Assembly (NCBI RefSeq): GCF_015244675.1
Contig: NZ_JABCQO010000008.1
Location: forward strand, 82,798 to 146,797
Direction: 5' to 3'
DNA from: Gluconobacter cerevisiae
Lineage (GTDB): Bacteria; Pseudomonadota; Alphaproteobacteria; Acetobacterales; Acetobacteraceae
Length of the DNA: 64,000 nucleotides
A program made the translations under genes and the position numbers. Shown here in pieces: positions 47,838 through 57,316 of this stretch; positions within the stretch are counted from its first letter, which is position 1, and each line of letters starts with the position of its first letter. The notes beneath the pieces are model-generated. The model was given only the letters and a program-made list of their open reading frames with translations. It had not been told where the DNA came from and ran no database searches.

Positions 47838-49535
47838 ATGACTGATCCGTCATGCCTGCTTTCTGCTTCATATGGTCTGGGTGTCGTTATGGATCTGGTT
47901 TTTGGAATTGATGTCGGAACAGGTAGCGCCCGGGCTGGTCTCTTCACCCTCGATGGGCAGAAGAAAGCGTCTTTCGTCCAGAAGATCCAGACATGGACAC
48001 CGCGTGCTGGTTACGCCCAGCAATCTTCCGCCAATATCTGGTCGGCCATTTGTGAGGCCACTCGTAACGCGCTGGCAATGCTTGATGAACCTTATCGCAT
48101 TACCGGAATTGGCTTCGATGCAACCTGCTCTCTTGTTGTCCTTGATAAGGACGGTCAGGCCCTGTCGATAGATCCTGATGGGGCGCCAGATCAGGACATC
48201 ATTCTCTGGGCGGACCACCGCGCCCTTGAGGAAGCACGGGATATCAATCGTGGCGGCCATGATGTGCTTCGCTATGTTGGCGGCACAATCTCTCTTGAAA
48301 TGGAAACGCCGAAGCTGCTCTGGCTGAAGCGCCACCTTCCCCATATCTACGATCAGGCCGCCCATTTCTTTGATCTTCCCGACTTTCTGACATGGCGCGC
48401 AACAGGCTCCCTCTCCCGTTCGGCCTGCTCGACCGCCTGTAAATGGACCTACCTCGCTCACGAAAACCGCTGGGACGAAGAGTATTTTCAGTCTGTCGGA
48501 CTGGGAGATCTCGCGTCTGACAATTTCAGCCGGATCGGGAATGATATTCGTCCGTTAGGCAATACTTTGGATTCCGGCTTGAACGCTCAAGCTGCTTCTG
48601 AGATGGGCCTGACACCCGGCATTCCTGTCGGTGTCTCCGCAATTGATGCCCATGCTGGCGGGATTGGCCTGTTCGGGCTCAATACGGAAGGCTCTCTGTC
48701 AGATGAGCAACTTGAGCGCTCAATCTCCCTTATCTGCGGAACCTCGAGCTGCCATATGGCGGTTTCGAAAGAAGCACGCTTCGTATCAGGTGTCTGGGGA
48801 CCTTATTGGAACGCCATGATCCCCGAAATGTGGCTCAATGAAGCGGGTCAGTCCTCAACAGGCTCATTGATCGACTTCATCATTTCCAGCCACCGCCTCG
48901 GACCTTCCCTCAAACAGGAGGCCGAAAAAGCCGAAACAAGCGTATATGCGCTGCTGAACGCGCGGATTGAGACGCTTGAAGCCGAGGCACTGCCGGGAAC
49001 GATCACGTCCAGTCTGCATGTCTTTCCGGATTTTCACGGAAACCGCTCGCCCCATGCCGATCCTGATCTGAAGGGCATGCTCAGCGGACTGACGCTCTCT
49101 GATACGCTCGATGATCTTGCGCGCCTCTACCTCGCAACAATGCAGGGCCTTGCGTACGGCACGAAGGACATCATCGATGCCCTCAATGCGCGGGGTTACC
49201 AGATCGACACGATCCTTGCGACCGGTGGCAGCACCAAGAACCCCGTTTTCCTGCGCGAACACGCCAATGCAACCGGGTGTCGCATCCTGCTTCCCGCAGA
49301 ACCTGATTCCGTCCTTCTGGGAGCAGCCATTCTTGGAGCAGTCGCAAGCGGCGCCTACCCCGACCTGCGGCAGGCCATGGCACGGATGAGCCATGCGGGA
49401 GATGAGATCCTCCCCGACGCTCGCACCGCCACATATCACGCCGCCAAACGCAGCATCGCGCACGATATGCTCACGAACCAGATCACCTGGCGTCAGCAGA
49501 TGCGCGACGTTCTGGAAAAGGAGGCCGCCGCCTGA
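47838..49535 (+). CDS. FGGY-family carbohydrate kinase, ribulokinase-like
   Basis: A 565-residue sugar kinase, or 548 if translation starts at ATG 47889, where family homology begins (LVFGIDVGTGSARAGLF). Phosphate 1 loop GTGSARAG, GFDATCSLVVLDKDG, ILWADHRA, GGTISLEMETPKLLWLKRH and FHGNRSPHADPDLKG support the D-ribulokinase subgroup. The ATPase C-domain has ATGGSTKNPVF. It is the first gene of an operon with an ABC importer and an SDR, so it would phosphorylate the ketose made from the imported polyol. Confidence 0.85.
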   Translation: MTDPSCLLSASYGLGVVMDLVFGIDVGTGSARAGLFTLDGQKKASFVQKIQTWTPRAGYAQQSSANIWSAICEATRNALAMLDEPYRITGIGFDATCSLVVLDKDGQALSIDPDGAPDQDIILWADHRALEEARDINRGGHDVLRYVGGTISLEMETPKLLWLKRHLPHIYDQAAHFFDLPDFLTWRATGSLSRSACSTACKWTYLAHENRWDEEYFQSVGLGDLASDNFSRIGNDIRPLGNTLDSGLNAQAASEMGLTPGIPVGVSAIDAHAGGIGLFGLNTEGSLSDEQLERSISLICGTSSCHMAVSKEARFVSGVWGPYWNAMIPEMWLNEAGQSSTGSLIDFIISSHRLGPSLKQEAEKAETSVYALLNARIETLEAEALPGTITSSLHVFPDFHGNRSPHADPDLKGMLSGLTLSDTLDDLARLYLATMQGLAYGTKDIIDALNARGYQIDTILATGGSTKNPVFLREHANATGCRILLPAEPDSVLLGAAILGAVASGAYPDLRQAMARMSHAGDEILPDARTATYHAAKRSIAHDMLTNQITWRQQMRDVLEKEAAA

Positions 49536-49609
49536 AGACAGGTCCCGCCGTTCTTCTTCAGTCCTTTGTTCGCAATCTGCCAGAACCCTTTTCCAGAGGT
49601 CCAACGTCC

Positions 49610-50938
49610 ATGCTTCGTCTGAAATCCACCCGTACAGTTCTCTGCACCCTTGGCGCCCTGCTCGCAGGCTCTGTCCTCTCCAGCGCACAAGCCGCTGGAA
49701 CACTCACGATTGCCACCGTGAACAACGGCGATATGATCGTCATGCGCCAGCTTTCGACGGAATTTGAAAAAGCCCATCCAGACATTCACCTGAACTGGGT
49801 CACGCTTGAAGAAAACGTCCTGCGCCAGCGCGTCACGACCGATATCGCCATGAAAACCGGTCAGTTCGATGTCGTGACCATCGGCAATTACGAAGTGCCG
49901 ATCTGGGCCAAACAGGGCTGGCTCACCGAAATCAAGCCCGATGACGCCTATGATATGAACGACATCCTGCCGTCCGTACGCGAGAGCCTCACAGCAGACG
50001 GCAAGCTCTACGCCCTGCCCTTTTATGCCGAGAGCGTCATAACCTATTACCGCAAGGACCTGTTCCAGAAAGCGGGTCTGACGATGCCTGAGCAGCCCAC
50101 CTACGACCAGATCCGCCAGTTTGCGGACAAGATCACGGACAAGCCCAATCAGGTCTATGGCATCTGTCTGCGTGGCAAGCCTGGCTGGGGCGAAAACATG
50201 GCGTATATTTCCTCGCTCGCCAACACGTTCGGGGCGCAGTGGTTTGATATGTCATGGAAACCAACCCTGACATCCGACGCCTGGAAAGCGACCCTGAACT
50301 GGTACGTCTCCGCCCTCAAGGCGGACGGTCCTCCGGGTGCCACGTCCAATGGTTTCAACGAAAATCTTGCCCTGTTCGCCAGCGGTCATTGCGGAATCTG
50401 GATTGACTCCACAGTCGCAGGTGGCCTGCTGTTCGACCCCAAACAGTCACAGGTTGCAAACACGGTCGGCTTTGCTCCTGCCCCCAAAGGACCTTACGGC
50501 AAAGGCCCGACATGGTTATGGAGCTGGAGTCTAGCTGTGCCCGTCAGTTCCCATCAGAGCGCGGACGCACAAGCCTTCATCGCATGGGCCACCTCCAAGG
50601 ATTATGTGAAACTGGTGGCTGAACGGAAAGGCTGGGTCGCAGCCCCTCCGGGAACACGCGCCTCGACCTATGCTGCCCCCGAATATCTCAAGGCGGCGCC
50701 CTTCGCGTCCTTCGTCCTGAACGCCATCAAGACGGCTGATCCCAACGGTCCGACCGCACAGCCCCGCCCCTACACAGGCGCTCAGTTCGTCGCGATCCCC
50801 GAGTTCCAGTCCATCGGCACTCAGGTCGGCCAGACGGTCGCAGCAACCCTGTCCGACCAGATGACGGTGGATCAGGCGCTGACATCTGCTCAGGCTTCGA
50901 TCACCCGCGCACTTCGTCAGTCCGGCCGCGCGCGATAA
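49610..50938 (+). CDS. Sugar/polyol ABC substrate-binding protein
   Basis: A 442-residue periplasmic binding protein with a Sec signal (TVLCTLGALLAGSVLSSAQA). TLTIATVNNGDMIVMRQLST and HLNWVTLEENVLRQRVTTDI are typical of the sorbitol/mannitol group, as is PFYAESVITYYRKDLFQKAG. It delivers polyol to the two permeases that follow. Confidence 0.9.
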   Translation: MLRLKSTRTVLCTLGALLAGSVLSSAQAAGTLTIATVNNGDMIVMRQLSTEFEKAHPDIHLNWVTLEENVLRQRVTTDIAMKTGQFDVVTIGNYEVPIWAKQGWLTEIKPDDAYDMNDILPSVRESLTADGKLYALPFYAESVITYYRKDLFQKAGLTMPEQPTYDQIRQFADKITDKPNQVYGICLRGKPGWGENMAYISSLANTFGAQWFDMSWKPTLTSDAWKATLNWYVSALKADGPPGATSNGFNENLALFASGHCGIWIDSTVAGGLLFDPKQSQVANTVGFAPAPKGPYGKGPTWLWSWSLAVPVSSHQSADAQAFIAWATSKDYVKLVAERKGWVAAPPGTRASTYAAPEYLKAAPFASFVLNAIKTADPNGPTAQPRPYTGAQFVAIPEFQSIGTQVGQTVAATLSDQMTVDQALTSAQASITRALRQSGRAR

Positions 50939-50964
50939 CGCCGCCCGATCAAGGTTAAGATACC

Positions 50965-51873
50965 ATGCAGGCCGTTCTCGAACACAGCCCGCCCGCAGGG
51001 GCGACAGTACAGACCGCGAAGAGGACAGGATTCCTGCTCCTCTCCCCGTCCGTTCTGATCCTTCTGGTCTGGTCGATCGTCCCACTCGTCATGACGCTGT
51101 GGTACTCGGTGCAGAACTACAACCTCGTTGACCCCACGCTGCATGGCTTCGCGGGGATCGACAATTACTGGTACCTGCTGACCGACCCTGATTTCCTGCA
51201 CGCCCTGCTCAACACGCTTGTCCTCGTTGCTGGAGTCCTGCTGATCAGCATTGGCGGCGGGACCCTGTTGGCCGTTCTGTACGATCAGGAATTTTTCGGC
51301 CGCGGCATCGCCCGCATCATGGTCATTTCGCCGTTCTTCATCATGCCCACAGTCTCCGCACTGCTGTGGAAGAACCTGATGCTGCATCCGATTTACGGCG
51401 TCTATTCCGCCATGATGCGGGCCGTGGGCCTTACGCCGATCGACTGGCTGGCACGCTTTCCGCTCATGACCGTCATGATGATCGTCGCCTGGGAATGGCT
51501 GCCTTTCGCAGTGCTTATTCTGCTGACGGCGGTCCAGTCTCTGGACGGTGAGCAGCGTGAAGCTGCCCGCATGGACGGTGCAGGGCCGATCGCCCGCTTC
51601 CGCTACATCATCCTGCCGCATCTGGGGCGTGCTATCAGCGTCGTGGTCATGATCGAGACGATCTATCTGCTGACGATCTTTGCCGAAATCTCTGTCACCA
51701 CAGCAGGCGGACCCGGCGTGGCCTCCACCAACCTCGCTTATCTGATCTATTCCCGCGCCCTGCTTCAGTTCGATGTGGGTGGCGCTTCAGCGGGTGGTGT
51801 CGTCGCAATCGTCATCGCCAATATCGTTGCAATCTTTCTGGTGCGCGCCGTAGCCCGCAATCTGGAGGCCTGA
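50965..51873 (+). CDS. ABC transporter permease 1
   Basis: A 302-residue, six-helix permease with the EAA loop EQREAARMDGAGPIARFRYI near residue 193, and PSVLILLVWSIVPLVMTLWY as the first helix. SmoF/MalF-like. One base separates it from permease 2. Confidence 0.9.
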   Translation: MQAVLEHSPPAGATVQTAKRTGFLLLSPSVLILLVWSIVPLVMTLWYSVQNYNLVDPTLHGFAGIDNYWYLLTDPDFLHALLNTLVLVAGVLLISIGGGTLLAVLYDQEFFGRGIARIMVISPFFIMPTVSALLWKNLMLHPIYGVYSAMMRAVGLTPIDWLARFPLMTVMMIVAWEWLPFAVLILLTAVQSLDGEQREAARMDGAGPIARFRYIILPHLGRAISVVVMIETIYLLTIFAEISVTTAGGPGVASTNLAYLIYSRALLQFDVGGASAGGVVAIVIANIVAIFLVRAVARNLEA

Positions 51874-51874
51874 C

Positions 51875-52702
51875 ATGGCGCTCAAGACAAAAACCAGCAC
51901 CCAGATCGGCGTGACCATCCTTGGTTGGGGCATAGCCCTCTGGCTGTTCTTCCCGATTTTCTGGATGATTTTGACGAGCTTCAAAAGCGAAGTTCAGGCC
52001 ATCTCAACGCCGCCGAAGCTGTTCTTCATGCCGACGCTCAGCAGCTATGCCGAGGTGTTTGAACGCGCCAATTACTGGCACTTCGCATTGAATACCGTGA
52101 TCGTCTCGGTCGGAGCGACAGCCGTCGCCATCGCGCTGGCTGTTCCCGCCGCCTATTCGATGGCGTTCATGCCCTCAAAGCGCACTCGCGGGACATTGCT
52201 CTGGATGCTCTCGACCCGGATGCTGCCACCCGTGGGTGTTCTGGTGCCGATCTACATTCTGGCCCGCAACACGCATCTGCTCGACACCTGCACGGGCCTT
52301 GCGATCGTGGACATGCTCACGAACCTGCCGATCATCGTATGGATGCTCTACACGTTCTTCCGCGAGGTTCCTGCACCTATTCTCGAAGCGGGCCGAATGG
52401 ACGGCGCTACACGCTGGCAGGAAATGACAATGGTGCTCCTGCCGCTTGCCCTACCCGGCATCGCGTCCACAGCCCTCCTGTCGCTCATTCTGTGCTGGAA
52501 CGAAGCATTCTGGTCCCTAAACCTGACATCCTCCCACGCAGCCCCGCTGACAGCCTTCATCGCGTCTTTTTCGTCGCCAGAGGGACTGTTTTTCGGCAAG
52601 CTCTCGGCAGCCTCAACCCTTGCCGTCGCTCCGATCCTCGTTTTCGGCTGGATCAGCCAGAAACAGCTCGTCCGCGGCCTGACCTTCGGAGCCGTCAAAT
52701 GA
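51875..52702 (+). CDS. ABC transporter permease 2
   Basis: A 275-residue, six-helix permease with EAA loop EAGRMDGATRWQEMTMVLLP and the SmoG/MalG-like start (IALWLFFPIFWMILTSFKSE). Pairs with permease 1 to form the channel. Confidence 0.9.
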   Translation: MALKTKTSTQIGVTILGWGIALWLFFPIFWMILTSFKSEVQAISTPPKLFFMPTLSSYAEVFERANYWHFALNTVIVSVGATAVAIALAVPAAYSMAFMPSKRTRGTLLWMLSTRMLPPVGVLVPIYILARNTHLLDTCTGLAIVDMLTNLPIIVWMLYTFFREVPAPILEAGRMDGATRWQEMTMVLLPLALPGIASTALLSLILCWNEAFWSLNLTSSHAAPLTAFIASFSSPEGLFFGKLSAASTLAVAPILVFGWISQKQLVRGLTFGAVK

Positions 52703-52755
52703 CTCTGATCCCGGCTCACTCCCTTCACTCTTTCTGCACGAACGGGGCCTGACCC

Positions 52756-53859
52756 ATGGCGACTGTCGAACTCAAAAACCTCCGCAAGACATATCTTACG
52801 GAAGAAATCATCAAGGGCATTTCCCTGTCGATCGAAGAACGCGAATTCGTAGTCTTCGTCGGCCCGTCAGGCTGCGGAAAATCCACGCTCCTGCGCATGA
52901 TCGCAGGGCTTGAGGACATCACCTCCGGTGATCTGCTCATTGACGGCCAGCGCGTCAACGACGTGGAGCCCGGCAAGCGCGGTCTGGCCATGGTCTTTCA
53001 GTCCTATGCGCTCTACCCGCATATGAACGTCTATAAAAACATGGAATTCGGCCTGAAGCTCTCCGGCATGCCGGAGGCGGAACGGCGTGCAAAAATCGAA
53101 CATGTCGCCCGCACGCTCCAGCTCGAACCCTATCTGAACCACAAACCCGGACAGCTCTCCGGTGGCCAGCGCCAGCGCGTCGCCATCGGACGCGCCATTG
53201 TGCGTAACCCGAAAGTGTTCCTGTTCGATGAGCCGCTTTCCAACCTCGATGCAGCTCTGCGCGGCCAGATGCGCGTGGAACTTTCGGCCCTGCATCGCAA
53301 GCTCGGCGCCACTACGATCTATGTGACGCATGATCAGGTCGAAGCCATGACTATGGCGGACAAGATCGTCGTCCTGCAGAAAGGCGTGGTCGAACAGATC
53401 GGCTCCCCGCTCGAACTGTACCATCACCCGCGTAACTTGTTCGTGGCTCGCTTCATCGGCTCCCCTCCGATGAACTTCTTCTCGGCTATTTTCCAAGGCG
53501 GAGATGCCGCAGGATCAAGCGTGCAACTCCGAGACGGATCGAGCCTCTACGTCCCAGTCACGTCCCCCGGCCTTCTGCCCGGAACAAAAGTGACGGTCGG
53601 CATCCGCCCTGAACACGTCGAACTGGCGTCTTCAGGCCCTAATAGTGGCGTCGTGGAGGTCATTGAGCGCCTCGGTGCCATCACCCTCGTCCATGTCCGT
53701 CTGCCCGACGGGGACATCATCGTCGTGCAGACGGACGGCACCGTGCTCACGGAGGTGGACACCCGCGTCAGCCTCACCCTGCCCCCGCGGAACTGTCATC
53801 TTTTTGCTCCCGACGGTCTGGCCTTCGAAGCCTGTCACCGTCACCCCCTCGCAGCCTGA
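52756..53859 (+). CDS. ABC transporter ATPase, MalK/UgpC-like
   Basis: A 367-residue ATPase with Walker A GPSGCGKST, Q-loop VFQSYALYPHM, signature LSGGQRQRVAIGRAI, Walker B VFLFDEPLSNLD, and switch His THDQ. The C-terminal ~110 residues form the regulatory TOBE/OB domain (GTKVTVGIRPEHVEL). It powers the importer. Confidence 0.93.
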   Translation: MATVELKNLRKTYLTEEIIKGISLSIEEREFVVFVGPSGCGKSTLLRMIAGLEDITSGDLLIDGQRVNDVEPGKRGLAMVFQSYALYPHMNVYKNMEFGLKLSGMPEAERRAKIEHVARTLQLEPYLNHKPGQLSGGQRQRVAIGRAIVRNPKVFLFDEPLSNLDAALRGQMRVELSALHRKLGATTIYVTHDQVEAMTMADKIVVLQKGVVEQIGSPLELYHHPRNLFVARFIGSPPMNFFSAIFQGGDAAGSSVQLRDGSSLYVPVTSPGLLPGTKVTVGIRPEHVELASSGPNSGVVEVIERLGAITLVHVRLPDGDIIVVQTDGTVLTEVDTRVSLTLPPRNCHLFAPDGLAFEACHRHPLAA

Positions 53860-53877
53860 TTTTCTGGATCATTCACA

Positions 53878-54651
53878 ATGTACATGGAAAAACTCCGCCT
53901 CGATAACCGCGTCGCCATCGTCACCGGCGGTGCGCAGAACATCGGTCTGGCCTGCGTCACGGCCCTTGCCGAAGCTGGCGCCCGCGTCGTCATCGCGGAC
54001 CTCGACGAAACCCTCGCAGCGCAGGCCGTCAAGGACCTGCGCGATCAGGGCTATGACGTCAGCAGCGTTCCAATGGACGTCACAAAGACGGAAAGCGTAC
54101 AGAACGCCGTGCGCAGCGTTCATGAAAAGGAAGGCCGTCTGGACATTCTGGTCGCCTGTGCGGGGATCTGCATTTCCGAGGTCAAAGCCGAGGACATGAC
54201 GGATGGACAGTGGCTCAAACAGGTCGACATCAACCTCAACGGCATGTTCCGCTCTTGTCAGGCCGCTGGCCGCATCATGCTTGAACAGAAAAAAGGTGTG
54301 ATCGTCGCCATCGGCTCCATGTCCGGCCTGATCGTCAACCGCCCGCAGCAGCAGGCTGCTTACAACGCATCCAAGGCGGGTGTTCACCAGTACATCCGCT
54401 CGCTGGCCGCCGAATGGGCACCTCATGGCATCCGCGCCAATGCCGTCGCCCCCACCTATATTGAAACCACCCTCACGCGCTTCGGCATGGAGAAACCGGA
54501 ACTTTACGACGCCTGGCTTGCCGGAACCCCGATGGGACGTGTCGGCCAGCCCGATGAAGTCGCCTCGGTCGTGCAGTTCCTCGCCTCTGATGCCGCAAGC
54601 CTCATGACGGGCGCAATCGTGAACGTGGATGCAGGATTTACCGTCTGGTGA
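53878..54651 (+). CDS. SDR-family polyol dehydrogenase
   Basis: A 257-residue short-chain dehydrogenase: cofactor motif TGGAQNIG, ADLDE after beta 2 (an acidic residue suggests NAD over NADP), CAG in place of NAG, Ser in GSMSG, and YNASK. The C-terminal LMTGAIVNVDAGFTVW is typical. In this operon it probably oxidises the imported polyol to the ketose used by the kinase, e.g. an arabitol/ribitol-type alcohol. The substrate is not proven. Confidence 0.88.
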   Translation: MYMEKLRLDNRVAIVTGGAQNIGLACVTALAEAGARVVIADLDETLAAQAVKDLRDQGYDVSSVPMDVTKTESVQNAVRSVHEKEGRLDILVACAGICISEVKAEDMTDGQWLKQVDINLNGMFRSCQAAGRIMLEQKKGVIVAIGSMSGLIVNRPQQQAAYNASKAGVHQYIRSLAAEWAPHGIRANAVAPTYIETTLTRFGMEKPELYDAWLAGTPMGRVGQPDEVASVVQFLASDAASLMTGAIVNVDAGFTVW

Positions 54652-54660
54652 ATCCGCTGG

Positions 54661-54690
54661 TCCGGGCGGCAGAAAACTGCCCGGATTTCT
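54661..54690 (+). terminator. Terminator of polyol operon
   Basis: TCCGGGCGGCAG-AAAA-CTGCCCGGA with a small bulge, then TTTCT. It separates the polyol operon from the iron locus. Confidence 0.7.
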
Positions 54691-54762
54691 CTTCCGCGCA
54701 AGGGCCGTAACACTTCGTTTCCATGATAAAATCTTTCAGGGCCTTATTTTAAATCCTTCTAC

Positions 54763-54779
54763 TTGCAACTAACTCGCAA
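54763..54779. promoter_or_regulatory. Fur-box-like site
   Basis: TTGCAACTAACTCGCAA is an imperfect palindrome with TTGC/GCAA ends, of the TGCxAxTxAxTCGCA type seen before iron-uptake receptors in related bacteria. It lies 31 bases before the receptor start. Iron control is inferred. Confidence 0.5.
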
Positions 54780-54810
54780 TAGCGATACCAGCCTCTGATC
54801 ACGCACCAGC

Positions 54811-57030
54811 ATGAACAGTCATTTGAGGTCGGGTATGCACCGCAACAGGATTTTTTACGCGATACCCCTCTCCCTCGTCATGAGTGGAGAAGTCTTCGCA
54901 GCCGACCAGAATGTCACACAGGAACACCCCCAGCGCTCCGGGACAAAAAAAACCGATACCGCCGGAACACAGGCTAAAACGGTAGAGACGCTCAAGGTCC
55001 GCGCCCGCCGCGCCTCGACGATCGCATCCTCCGCAACCAAATCGGACACACCGCTCGTCGAAACCGCCCAGTCGGTCACGGTCATCACCCGCAACGAAAT
55101 GGATATCCGCAACGTCCTGAACCTCAATCAGGCCGTCCGCTACACCGCAGGCATTACGGCGGACCTTCGGGGCGGAGGCGTCGGAACGCGCTATGACCAG
55201 TTCGCCCTGCGCGGATTTTCGGCCCCGACATTCCTCGATGGCCTGAAACTTCAGGACAGTCCGACCGGTTACGCTACCGCCCAGACCGACACGTCACGTC
55301 TGGATCGTATCGAAATTCTCAAAGGCCCGGCCTCTGCCCTTTACGGTCAGTCCAGCCCGGGTGGTCTCGTCGCCCTCTCCAGCAGACTGCCGACGGACCA
55401 GCGCTCCTATGGCAGCGTCAACGCAACCGGCGGCATGTTCGATCTGTATCGCGTGGACGCCGATGTCGGCGGCTTCGTGACGAAAAACGGTTTCGTCCGC
55501 TACCGCCTCGACGGCACCATCAACGGCCAGCACAGCCAGCTTGCCCGAACCGGCAGCCGCCGCTTCTCGATCAGCCCGTCCTTCACGTTTGGCGGCGATG
55601 GCCCGACCACGCTGACAATCTTGGGCAATTATCAGTACGATCCCGAAAACGGCACCTACGGTGGCGTTCCGCTGGTGGGTTCTCTCAAACGCGCACCTTT
55701 CGGCTATTTGCCGCGCAATTTCTATGACGGCGATACATCGTTCGAAAAATACAACCGCCGCCACGGCGCCATCACCTACATCTTCAATCATCGTTTCAAC
55801 GATGACTGGAGCTTCAGTACCCGCGGCCGCTACGACGACATCAAAACCCAATATCGCAGCGTCTATGACAGCGGCTATTACGTTACGGGGCAGGACGATA
55901 CGCTGGCCCGCTCAGCCATTGCCACAAACGAACATACGCATAATCTGACCTTTGACAGCGCATTCAAAGGCAAGGTCCGGACCGGACCGCTGCGTCACAC
56001 GATGATGTTCGGCTTCGACTACATGCAGCAAAGCGCCTCCGAAGTCGGCTTTTCTGGCAATGCCCCCCCTATGAACGTTTTCCATCCCGATTATCAGATG
56101 GCCATTGCTCCCCTGAGTCCTTGGGTGAACTACAATACTGACTCTCATCAGGCTGGCATTTATGGTCAGGACGAAATTCACTGGAAACGTCTGATCCTGA
56201 CCGGGAGCCTGCGTAACGACTGGTACCGCTCCCACCAGACCGACAACATGTCCCACACCACCACCAACCAGAGCCCGAGCCAGATCACATGGCGCGCTTC
56301 TGGCCTGTATCATTTCGATTTCGGCCTCTCGCCTTACATCAGCTACTCGACATCCTTCCAGCCTCAGTCCGGAAATGTATCGACGGATAGTGGAAAGACC
56401 GTACATCAGGCCAGCCCGTCTGTCGGCAAGCAGCTTGAAGGCGGTCTGAAATACCAGCTTCCGGGCACATCGCTGCTTCTTACCGCCGCAGGTTTCCATA
56501 TTGAACAGACAAATGTTCTCGTCGGTATCGGCAGCACGGGCTACAGCGCTCAAAGTGGACTGGTCCATTCGGATGGTTTCGAGTTTGAAGCCCATGCCGA
56601 ACCGTTCCACAACCTCGTGCTGACCGCGGCTGTCAGCATCCAGAAAGTCCACGATGACTCAACCGGAAAGCCCCTGATCCAGTCCGGAAAAGGCAACGCC
56701 TCGCTATTCGCTTTTTACACGATGCCTTCTGGTCCGGCGAAGGGTCTCGGCTTCGGCGGCGGCATGCGCTACTCCAACAAATCCTATGGCGGCGAAGCGT
56801 CTTACGGGAGTGTCTGGGTGCCACAATATGCCGTGTTCGACGCGTCGGTGCGCTATGACCTCTCCAACCTGTCGCACAGCCTTCATGGCTGGAACGTCGG
56901 CGCGAGCGTCCGTAACCTCTTTGACAAGAACTTCATCGCCAACTGCCTGAGCTATGCCTCTTACGGTCAGGAATTTTGCTATTACGGAGAGCGCCGAAAC
57001 GCGCAGGCCAATATTGGCTTCAGCTGGTAA
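54811..57030 (+). CDS. TonB-dependent siderophore receptor
   Basis: A 739-residue outer-membrane receptor. A signal peptide is present (FYAIPLSLVMSGEVFAADQ), possibly starting at ATG 54835. The plug (~residues 65-190) has SATKSDTPLVETAQSVTVIT, RGFSAPTFLDGLKL and RIEILKGPASALYGQSSPGG. A 22-stranded-type barrel follows, ending in a C-terminal aromatic (ANIGFSW). FhuA/FcuA-like ferric-siderophore uptake. Inner-membrane partners follow. Confidence 0.92.
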   Translation: MNSHLRSGMHRNRIFYAIPLSLVMSGEVFAADQNVTQEHPQRSGTKKTDTAGTQAKTVETLKVRARRASTIASSATKSDTPLVETAQSVTVITRNEMDIRNVLNLNQAVRYTAGITADLRGGGVGTRYDQFALRGFSAPTFLDGLKLQDSPTGYATAQTDTSRLDRIEILKGPASALYGQSSPGGLVALSSRLPTDQRSYGSVNATGGMFDLYRVDADVGGFVTKNGFVRYRLDGTINGQHSQLARTGSRRFSISPSFTFGGDGPTTLTILGNYQYDPENGTYGGVPLVGSLKRAPFGYLPRNFYDGDTSFEKYNRRHGAITYIFNHRFNDDWSFSTRGRYDDIKTQYRSVYDSGYYVTGQDDTLARSAIATNEHTHNLTFDSAFKGKVRTGPLRHTMMFGFDYMQQSASEVGFSGNAPPMNVFHPDYQMAIAPLSPWVNYNTDSHQAGIYGQDEIHWKRLILTGSLRNDWYRSHQTDNMSHTTTNQSPSQITWRASGLYHFDFGLSPYISYSTSFQPQSGNVSTDSGKTVHQASPSVGKQLEGGLKYQLPGTSLLLTAAGFHIEQTNVLVGIGSTGYSAQSGLVHSDGFEFEAHAEPFHNLVLTAAVSIQKVHDDSTGKPLIQSGKGNASLFAFYTMPSGPAKGLGFGGGMRYSNKSYGGEASYGSVWVPQYAVFDASVRYDLSNLSHSLHGWNVGASVRNLFDKNFIANCLSYASYGQEFCYYGERRNAQANIGFSW

Positions 57031-57316
57031 ACCGCTGATCGGGCATTCCCGACGCTACGATACGATCCTGCGTTTTGTCGTAGCGCTTCCGGGCGGATAC
57101 ATCATATCCGCGCTGGGAGGAGTGTGCATCGCATTCTGGTTACCTCTTTCCAGAGCCGATAACGCCATGGCCGGGATGCTGCTTGGCCTGCTGTTATGGC
57201 CAGTCGTCTTCATCGCGGCCTTCGGGGTCCCAAATATCAGACGACTGGCCGTCATGACTGGTGTTCTGACCTTTGTCTTCGCCGTTTTTGTCTTCAGCAG
57301 CGGCTGGCATCCATGA
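56954..57316 (+). CDS. DUF3649 membrane protein
   Basis: Up to 120 residues. From ~residue 40 there are three membrane helices (FVVALPGGYIISALGGVCIA and others) that match DUF3649, a family found beside PepSY proteins in iron loci. The frame begins inside the receptor gene; the true start is uncertain and may be a non-ATG codon near 57030. It overlaps the PepSY gene (ATGA). Confidence 0.65.
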   Translation: MPLTVRNFAITESAETRRPILASAGKPLIGHSRRYDTILRFVVALPGGYIISALGGVCIAFWLPLSRADNAMAGMLLGLLLWPVVFIAAFGVPNIRRLAVMTGVLTFVFAVFVFSSGWHP

